A DNA stretch of 17,614 nt. It comes from JBMYQA01 sp049600855 (GTDB lineage Bacteria > Bacteroidota > Bacteroidia > Cytophagales > Flammeovirgaceae). Below the pieces are notes generated by a model. That model worked only from the letters and a program-made list of their open reading frames with translations. It was not told the DNA's origin and ran no database searches. The translations under genes were made by a program, and so were the position numbers. Location of the stretch: NCBI GenBank assembly GCA_049600855.1, contig JBMYQA010000112.1, positions 1 through 17,614 on the forward strand, given 5' to 3'. Positions within the stretch are counted from its first letter, which is position 1. Every line of letters starts with the position of its first letter. This document shows positions 12,406-17,614 of this stretch, one piece after another.

Positions 12406-14838
12406 ATGATGAATTGGAAAAGCATGCTCACTTTGTGCTTGGCTTTGTTTGTGGTGAATCAGGCTTTGGCACAAAAAAAGCAAGTGGAAGGAACGATACA
12501 GGATGCGAAAGGAACGCCCTTAATTGGGGCAAGCATTACCTTTAAAGGACTTAGCCAAGGAGTTGTAGCTGATGAACAGGGAAAGTTTTCATTAGAAATG
12601 CCAGCTGGCATTGATAGCATCTGCATTAGTTTTGTGGGGTATGAAACCCTTTGTATGGGTGTTCAGAATAGCCTGACATCATTAGTAATCACACTAAAAG
12701 AATCAAATTCCCTCATTTTTGGAGGTGTCACGATAGAAGATAATCGAATTATCGAAAACTTTAGTGCTACACAAGTCAGTTCCATACGCCCAAGTGTCAT
12801 TCGAGAAGCTAACACAGCTACTGCAGCAGATTTATTAGAACACACAGGGCAAGTATTTGTGCAACGCAGTCAGCAAGGAGGCGGAAGTCCCGTTTTGAGA
12901 GGTTTGGAAGCAAATCGCATTTTATTGATGGTAGATGGCATGCGCATTAACAACGCTATTTTCCGAAGTGGCCACCTGCAAAATGTATTGACTGTTGACC
13001 AGAATATTTTAGAAGGAGCCGATGTATATTTTGGTCCCAATTCCTTGACCTATGGTAGTGATGCGCTGGGTGGAGTAGTCAACTTTAAAACGCGCCAACC
13101 CATTGTGGGCGATAAATTGGTAGGGAATTTTTTAACGCGTTATTCTTCTGCCAATAACGAACGTATGGGACATGCTGACGTGAGTTATACGAAAGGAAAA
13201 TGGGCTGGATTATCGAGCATCACGTTTAGTAAATTTGGAGTAATTCAAGCAGGAAAAAATGAAAACCCCTTCAACGATTTCCAATGGCGAAGAGATTCTT
13301 TAGTGATTCGATCTGGAAATGAAGATATCATTGTAGCTAGCAACGATCCTTATAACCAAACCCCTAATGGTTTTCATCAATGGAATGTGAATCAAAAGTT
13401 CCGTTTTGAGCCCAATTCATTAACTGCTCATACCTTGAGTGTGGGCTATACCACTACTTCTGATTTACCACGTTACGATCGGCTAATTTTAGATGAGGAA
13501 GGCAATTTTGCTAATTCAGATTTTAGGTATGCAGAATGGTATTATGGCCCACAAAAAAGGTTTTCTGCGGCTTATTCCCTAGATATGGAAAATGACGATG
13601 AGCACGGATTGTGGGATATCTTGCAATTTATAGCCTTCTATCAATCCATGGAAGAGTCGCGAATTAATCGAAGGTTTGGCAGGGACCATCGCAGAAATCA
13701 GATTGAGCGTGTGAATTCCATTGGCGCAAAGCTAGACATGCAGTTGCAGCCTGATTGGGGTAGGGTACAGGTAGGTTTAGAAGCGTATTACGATGACGTA
13801 AATTCAGAAGCTTTTTCAGAGAATATTCTCACGGGAGCACGTGGGGCTGAGCAAACTCGATATCCCGATGGAGGAAGCGGTATGATAAATTATGGCATTT
13901 ATGCCAGTGTTATCCGTGATTTTAAGACGTGGCAATTTTCTGCAGGACTGCGCTACAGTTATGCCGCATTACATGCTGAATTGATTGATGATTCGTTTTT
14001 TCAATTTCCATTTGAGGAGATAGATCAACGAAATAGTGCGCTAACAGGGAGTGTTAACCTAACTAAAAAATGGGGAAAATTTAAACTGAATACTTTATTT
14101 TCTTCGGCCTTTAGAGCGCCAAATGTAGATGATGTCAGTAAAATATTTGACTCACAAGTAGGCGAAAGCATCATTTTGCCAAATGAAGAATTAGATGCAG
14201 AACAAGCATTTAATTATGAATTAGCAGGTTTGTGGAAATCAGAAAAGTTGAGTTGGCAGGTGAGTGTGTACCACAACTGGCTTCGAAATATGATCCAGCG
14301 GGCAAATTCCACATTTAATGGGCAAGATTCGATCATGGTTAATGGAATCTTGACCAATGTATTGGCAAATGAAAATATTGGAACAGCACGTATCTATGGA
14401 TTTTATGCTGGACTGACTTACACACCGTGGAAAAGCTTCACGCTGGATGCTTCGGTAAGCTACACCAAAGGGATTGATACCAGTGCCGATGAAGATATTC
14501 CATTAGCACATATTCCTCCGCTTTATGGGAGGTTCTCTATGCAGCACATCAGCAACAAACTTCAACTGAGAAACCAGTTTTTTATTCAGTTTAATGGCTG
14601 GAAACGCATTGAAGATTATGGCCCTGAAAGCTCTCCTGACCGACTCATCTTTGCTGTTCCAAACGAAGGAATGCCCGCATGGTTTACCTTAAACTATAGA
14701 GCCAGTTGGCAAGTAAAATCAAACATCCAATTGCAATTTGGAGTAGATAACATCCTCGATACCCATTACCGAACATTTTCCTCTGGCTTAAATGCACCAG
14801 GAAGGAATTTTATTATTGCTTTAAGGGGAAATTTGTAA
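12406..14838 (+). CDS. TonB-dependent outer-membrane receptor with carboxypeptidase-regulatory-like N-terminal domain
   Basis: The 810-residue protein has a signal peptide (cleavage probably after ALA, residues 20-22). A CarboxypepD-regulatory-like beta-sandwich follows at about 27-95 (VEGTIQDAKGTPLIGASITF ... ISFVGYETL), a domain typical of Bacteroidota receptors. The plug spans about 115-235 and contains GGGSPVLRGL, RILLMVDGMRINNAI and YGSDALGGVVNF; the rest is a 22-strand beta-barrel ending in PGRNFIIALRGNL. It would bind a ligand outside the cell and import it with TonB-ExbB-ExbD energy. The plug resembles the hemoglobin/transferrin/siderophore-type receptors more than SusC, but the ligand is not decided by sequence and no SusD partner or transport gene is adjacent. 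A perfect inverted repeat precedes it and suggests regulation. Confidence 0.93.
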   Translation: MMNWKSMLTLCLALFVVNQALAQKKQVEGTIQDAKGTPLIGASITFKGLSQGVVADEQGKFSLEMPAGIDSICISFVGYETLCMGVQNSLTSLVITLKESNSLIFGGVTIEDNRIIENFSATQVSSIRPSVIREANTATAADLLEHTGQVFVQRSQQGGGSPVLRGLEANRILLMVDGMRINNAIFRSGHLQNVLTVDQNILEGADVYFGPNSLTYGSDALGGVVNFKTRQPIVGDKLVGNFLTRYSSANNERMGHADVSYTKGKWAGLSSITFSKFGVIQAGKNENPFNDFQWRRDSLVIRSGNEDIIVASNDPYNQTPNGFHQWNVNQKFRFEPNSLTAHTLSVGYTTTSDLPRYDRLILDEEGNFANSDFRYAEWYYGPQKRFSAAYSLDMENDDEHGLWDILQFIAFYQSMEESRINRRFGRDHRRNQIERVNSIGAKLDMQLQPDWGRVQVGLEAYYDDVNSEAFSENILTGARGAEQTRYPDGGSGMINYGIYASVIRDFKTWQFSAGLRYSYAALHAELIDDSFFQFPFEEIDQRNSALTGSVNLTKKWGKFKLNTLFSSAFRAPNVDDVSKIFDSQVGESIILPNEELDAEQAFNYELAGLWKSEKLSWQVSVYHNWLRNMIQRANSTFNGQDSIMVNGILTNVLANENIGTARIYGFYAGLTYTPWKSFTLDASVSYTKGIDTSADEDIPLAHIPPLYGRFSMQHISNKLQLRNQFFIQFNGWKRIEDYGPESSPDRLIFAVPNEGMPAWFTLNYRASWQVKSNIQLQFGVDNILDTHYRTFSSGLNAPGRNFIIALRGNL

Positions 14839-14904
14839 GGAATTGGATATTATTACGACCGTAAATTGAAGTGACACATACCTAATTTTTAATCATTAGA
14901 AAAC

Positions 14905-15360
14905 ATGACAGCTGATATCAATACTGAAAAAGGCACAATGACGGTGGAATTCTATGAAAAAGATGCACCTAATACTGTGGCTAACTTTGTAAAACTAGCA
15001 AAAGAAGGGTATTATGATGGATTGAGTTTCCATCGTGTGATTCCAAACTTTGTGATTCAAGGAGGTTGCCCTAATACACGCTTAGGTGCTAGTGGCATGC
15101 CCGGTACAGGTGGCCCAGGGTATCAAATTGATTGTGAATTAACTGGTGATAACCAATTCCATGATCGCGGCGTATTGTCCATGGCACACGCTGGCCCAAA
15201 TACAGGTGGTTCTCAGTTTTTTATCTGTCATAGCCGAGCACAAACGGCTCACTTAGATCGTAAACACACTTGTTTCGGCAAAGTGATTGCAGGCGATGAG
15301 GTGATTGATAAAATTCAACAAGGAGATTTCATTAATTCTATTGTAGTGAATGAAGGATAA
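14905..15360 (+). CDS. Cyclophilin-type peptidyl-prolyl cis-trans isomerase
   Basis: The 151-residue, single-domain protein has no signal peptide and so should act in the cytosol, speeding cis-trans isomerisation of X-Pro bonds during folding. Seen: SFHRVIPNFVIQGG (41-54) with R44, F49 and Q52 of the active site, NTGGSQFFI (99-107), and AHLDRKHTCFGKV (115-127). In human cyclophilin A numbering the residue at W121 is here H116, while the following Leu and the distal His (H121) are retained; loss of that Trp in bacterial cyclophilins is associated with weak cyclosporin binding. It lies 66 nt after the receptor gene on the same strand with no terminator between, so readthrough from the receptor is possible. 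It is closed by a hairpin terminator. Confidence 0.95.
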   Translation: MTADINTEKGTMTVEFYEKDAPNTVANFVKLAKEGYYDGLSFHRVIPNFVIQGGCPNTRLGASGMPGTGGPGYQIDCELTGDNQFHDRGVLSMAHAGPNTGGSQFFICHSRAQTAHLDRKHTCFGKVIAGDEVIDKIQQGDFINSIVVNEG

Positions 15361-15392
15361 GCGAGAAGCTGCACCCTGATATTCTTGATAGG

Positions 15393-15434
15393 TGAGTCAT
15401 TTGAAATATTAAAGGTTCAAATGACTCATTTTTT
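15393..15434 (+). terminator. Rho-independent terminator after the cyclophilin gene
   Basis: A perfect 13-bp stem (TGAGTCATTTGAA at 15393-15405, TTCAAATGACTCA at 15416-15428) with a 10-nt loop is followed by six Ts. There is no A tract on the left, so it should act mainly on + strand transcripts. Its right arm shares AATGACTCATTTTT with the terminator at 4836-4878. Confidence 0.92.
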
Positions 15435-15456
15435 GATCACTACTCGACCCTTATCC

Positions 15457-16662
15457 TCAATCAAACAACCGCAACTGTTCTCCTTGTGGAGGTTTCGCAT
15501 ATCCTTTCATCGTTCGCCCACCGTATTTCCAAGCTTCTCGATTTTCTTTTGCTTTTAGGGCTTCCAAATTAGTATTTGGTGTAAAGTCTTTTTCTGCATT
15601 TTGGGCGAGTTTGGTCAACTTTGCTATGGCCTTTTGTTTATCGGTATGTCCAATTTTAGCTTTTTGTACAGCATCTTTTAAGGTCGTAATGGTTTCATCA
15701 TACACTTTTGTTGGCACAGGAAACGGTTTTCCTCCTTTCGCCCCATGTGCAAAAGCAAAACGAGCAGGATCGGTAAACCGAGTGGGATTTCCATGAATCA
15801 CTTCACTTACCAATGCCAATGATTGCAGGGTACGCGGGCCAAGTCCTTTCAACAACAATAAATCTTCAAAGGTGTTTGTCTGACTTTCTTGAGCAAGCCA
15901 TAAAATACTTCCTAAACGTTTGTGATTTACATCTTTGGGTTGAATGCCGCAGTATTTTGGCAAAACAATCCGTGGAATTTCCTTAACCATTTTATCAGGA
16001 TCATCCTGAATGATTTCGAGAATACCTTGTCGCGTGGGTTGGGCTTGTTTATCTACCAGATTGAGAATTGCGCCTTGGTTTTCCCCACAAATTGCTGTGT
16101 GCGGATCCATCACAAAGGAGTCAAGCGTCTCTGAATGCCAATGATAACGCCTTGCACTGCTATCTTTTGTATTCATTCCCTGTTGAATGACAGTCCAATC
16201 TCCTTTTTCAGATACCATGAAACTATGGATGTACAACTGATAGCCATCTTGAATGGCAGTATTATCTACTTTTGCAGTTAGCTTACTACAACGAGCTAAA
16301 AAATCGCCATCAAGCCCTGTTTGGTAGCCTACTCTTTTCAGTTCCTCAGGAGTCCTTAATGAATTTTTTCCTTTTCCACCACAAACATAGATGCCCAATG
16401 CCTTTGCATGCGGGTTGATCGATTGCTTGAGTGCTCTTAATACGGCTGTAGTCACGCCTGAAGAGTTCCAATCCATACCGATTACAGCGCCAAAGCTTTG
16501 GAACCAAAATGGATTAGACATCCGTTCTAACAAACCTTGCTGACCATAATCCATCAAAATGGCTTCTACCATCGCAAGACTGAGTTTCGTCATCCGTTCA
16601 AACAGCCATTGAGGAATGTGTCCGCCCATTAGTGTCAAATCTGCTGATCCTGAGTGTTTCAT
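15457..16662 (-). CDS. DUF763 family protein (predicted DNA-associated, helix-hairpin-helix)
   Basis: The 401-residue protein matches DUF763, a family found in archaea and some bacteria whose function is not established. Seen: the N-terminal SGSADLTLMGGHIPQWLFERM, NPFWFQSFGAVIGMDWNSSG (50-69), the glycine/lysine motif GGKGKNSLRTPEEL (95-108), a RRYHW motif at 171-175, and a helix-hairpin-helix element LKGLGPRTLQSLALVSEVI at 271-289. The C-terminal part (about 320-390) is lysine-rich. The hairpin and basic tail suggest DNA binding. It starts 12 nt after the stop of an AlkA-like glycosylase on the same strand, which supports a link to DNA repair, but no reaction can be assigned. No signal peptide or membrane segment is present. 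Confidence 0.85.
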   Translation of the reverse strand: MKHSGSADLTLMGGHIPQWLFERMTKLSLAMVEAILMDYGQQGLLERMSNPFWFQSFGAVIGMDWNSSGVTTAVLRALKQSINPHAKALGIYVCGGKGKNSLRTPEELKRVGYQTGLDGDFLARCSKLTAKVDNTAIQDGYQLYIHSFMVSEKGDWTVIQQGMNTKDSSARRYHWHSETLDSFVMDPHTAICGENQGAILNLVDKQAQPTRQGILEIIQDDPDKMVKEIPRIVLPKYCGIQPKDVNHKRLGSILWLAQESQTNTFEDLLLLKGLGPRTLQSLALVSEVIHGNPTRFTDPARFAFAHGAKGGKPFPVPTKVYDETITTLKDAVQKAKIGHTDKQKAIAKLTKLAQNAEKDFTPNTNLEALKAKENREAWKYGGRTMKGYAKPPQGEQLRLFD

Positions 16663-16674
16663 GGTATTGATGGT

Positions 16675-17277
16675 TTAGTTATTTCCTTTATTTTGCTCAT
16701 GCCAAGCCAATAAGAACCGCACACCAAAAGAGCGGTAAGGTTCCCAGTTTTTAGCAAGTCGAATCATGGAATTCCTCAACGTTTTACCGTCTTGTAGTTC
16801 ATAAAGCTTCATCATTACTTTTTTTAAGCGGTAATCATCTACAGGAAAAATATTGGGTCGCTCAAGTGTAAATAACAAAATCATATCAATTGTCCATTTA
16901 CCAATGCCTTTAATGCGAGCTAAGGTATTTCGAACGGTTTGCTCATCCATTTCGAGCCAGTTCAATTGGTTTTTCTGAAAAAAATCAACGGTTAGAGCCA
17001 ATGTTTCAAACTTTCGTTGAGATAATTTGAGCTGACTCAAGGCGAATTCCATTTGATGGAAGTTTTGTGGGGTTAACTCAGGTAATGACGATGCTGCAAG
17101 TTGCTTAGTAAAAATCTTTTTGGTACTTCTGTAATGAATTTGTTGTTCGATAATACAGCTAACCAAATCGTGGAAAACATTTTTGGTACTTTGATTAGTT
17201 AAGGGAACTACTTGCGAGTTGATCTGTTTGAGTATCGGATCATGGGATGATAAATGTGTGATAATTTCTTTGTTCAT
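16675..17277 (-). CDS. HhH-GPD DNA glycosylase, AlkA (3-methyladenine DNA glycosylase II)-like
   Basis: The 200-residue protein holds the core of the helix-hairpin-helix glycosylase superfamily, which removes alkylated bases from DNA by cleaving the N-glycosidic bond. Seen: ISxQ-like IIEQQIHYRST at about 42-52; the hairpin LARIKGIGKWTIDMILLF at 119-136; and PNIFPVDDYRLKK at 141-153 with the catalytic aspartate, most likely D148. There is no Cys cluster for an iron-sulfur centre, and none of the extra N-terminal domain of E. coli AlkA (282 residues), so it is the short bacterial form; its exact lesion range is unknown. It is transcribed ahead of the DUF763 gene (12-nt gap) and diverges from secA. 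Confidence 0.9.
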   Translation of the reverse strand: MNKEIITHLSSHDPILKQINSQVVPLTNQSTKNVFHDLVSCIIEQQIHYRSTKKIFTKQLAASSLPELTPQNFHQMEFALSQLKLSQRKFETLALTVDFFQKNQLNWLEMDEQTVRNTLARIKGIGKWTIDMILLFTLERPNIFPVDDYRLKKVMMKLYELQDGKTLRNSMIRLAKNWEPYRSFGVRFLLAWHEQNKGNN

Positions 17278-17441
17278 ATCCGTGTCATCTGTTTATCCAT
17301 AACCTTTTGTAGCTCATCATGTTTCATTTCTGTTGCTGATTTTTCACAATTTTACCCTGCCATTCTGACACTAAACCCTTCATTTCTGTCCTTTTTAAGA
17401 ATACTTATTAATTGAAATCACTGACTTTGAGGGTGATTTTG

Positions 17442-17449
17442 TAACTTTG
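17442..17449 (+). promoter_or_regulatory. Bacteroidota-type -7 element before secA
   Basis: TAACTTTG is an exact match to TANNTTTG. A -33 TTG at the usual distance is not evident; TTTG motifs lie at 17426-17429 (too close) and 17412-17414 (too far). Transcription would start near 17456, giving a leader of about 80 nt before the secA ATG. Confidence 0.6.
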
Positions 17450-17459
17450 CACGATTGTT

Positions 17460-17591
17460 ATGGGAACAGTAGGTGTCAAATGGAGCGTTTTACGAAACTT
17501 GCGGCATTTGCGCTCAACAAAACACAACATAAATTATGTTAGATTTTATTACCAAAGGACTAACCAAGGTTTTTGGAACCAAGTCAGATAG
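17460..17591 (+). other. Short ORF overlapping the secA start (possible leader peptide)
   Basis: An ATG at 17460 opens a 43-codon frame that ends at TAG 17589-17591, 56 nt inside secA and out of its frame. The ATG lies only about 10 nt after the putative -7 element, so it would be almost leaderless. The peptide is basic (SVLRNLRHLRSTK) with no membrane segment, unlike SecM-type monitors. It may be a chance frame. Confidence 0.15.
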
Positions 17592-17614
17592 AGACCTCAA
17601 GTCATTGTGGCCAA
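17536..17614 (+). CDS. secA: Protein translocase ATPase SecA, N-terminal fragment (cut by window end)
   Basis: Only the first 26 codons are present. They read MLDFITKGLTKVFGTKSDRD followed by LKSLWP, the usual N-terminus of SecA in Bacteroidota, where SecA is the motor that pushes unfolded proteins through SecYEG. The frame is open to the window edge and no Shine-Dalgarno precedes the ATG. An exact -7 promoter element lies about 90 nt upstream. The identification rests on a short stretch but a distinctive one. Confidence 0.85.
   Translation, partial: MLDFITKGLTKVFGTKSDRDLKSLWP

Noticed and set aside
12321..12545. 74-codon frame starting before the TonB-dependent receptor
   Set aside because: It overlaps the receptor's signal peptide in another frame and runs across the inverted repeat; it has no domain, signal peptide or ribosome site.

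Overview
The window looks like chromosomal DNA of a Bacteroidota bacterium, probably of the Cytophagia/Cytophagales type. The DNA is AT-rich. Several genes are preceded by the Bacteroidota -7 promoter element TANNTTTG (clearest at 2602, 9412 and 17442), and almost no gene has a Shine-Dalgarno sequence. The outer-membrane receptor carries an N-terminal carboxypeptidase-regulatory-like domain, as is usual in this phylum, and the SecA N-terminus at the right edge fits. The genus cannot be named from the sequence alone. No tRNA, rRNA, CRISPR array or insertion sequence was seen.

Layout. From 1 to 2547, after an incoming terminator, a tight + strand run encodes a TPMT-like methyltransferase, a short-chain dehydrogenase and a family 2 glycosyltransferase. 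From 2602 to 3885 there is a single-gene unit for homogentisate 1,2-dioxygenase with its own promoter and terminator. An uncharacterised four-helix membrane protein with a coiled-coil tail (4059-4835) follows; it converges on a leftward operon (9022 to 4882) of wza-like outer-membrane lipoprotein, wzc-like tyrosine autokinase and PHP-type tyrosine phosphatase. This operon is a compact export and phospho-control module for an exopolysaccharide or capsule. A 490-bp divergent intergenic region separates it from dxr and rseP (9513-12188), a MEP-pathway enzyme and an intramembrane protease, closed by a strong terminator. Then come a TonB-dependent receptor preceded by a perfect inverted repeat, and a cytosolic cyclophilin. 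On the - strand, a two-gene unit encodes an AlkA-like DNA glycosylase and a DUF763 protein. The window ends in the first 26 codons of secA.

Most of the content is housekeeping or well-known accessory function. I do not see a clear undescribed multi-gene system. The best leads are the DUF763/DNA-glycosylase pair; the uncharacterised membrane coiled-coil protein; the 14-tyrosine YG tail of the Wzc-like kinase together with the unusually strong Shine-Dalgarno that its last codons supply to the phosphatase gene; the inverted repeat before the receptor; near-identical hairpins at two convergent gene junctions; and a short ORF overlapping the secA start.
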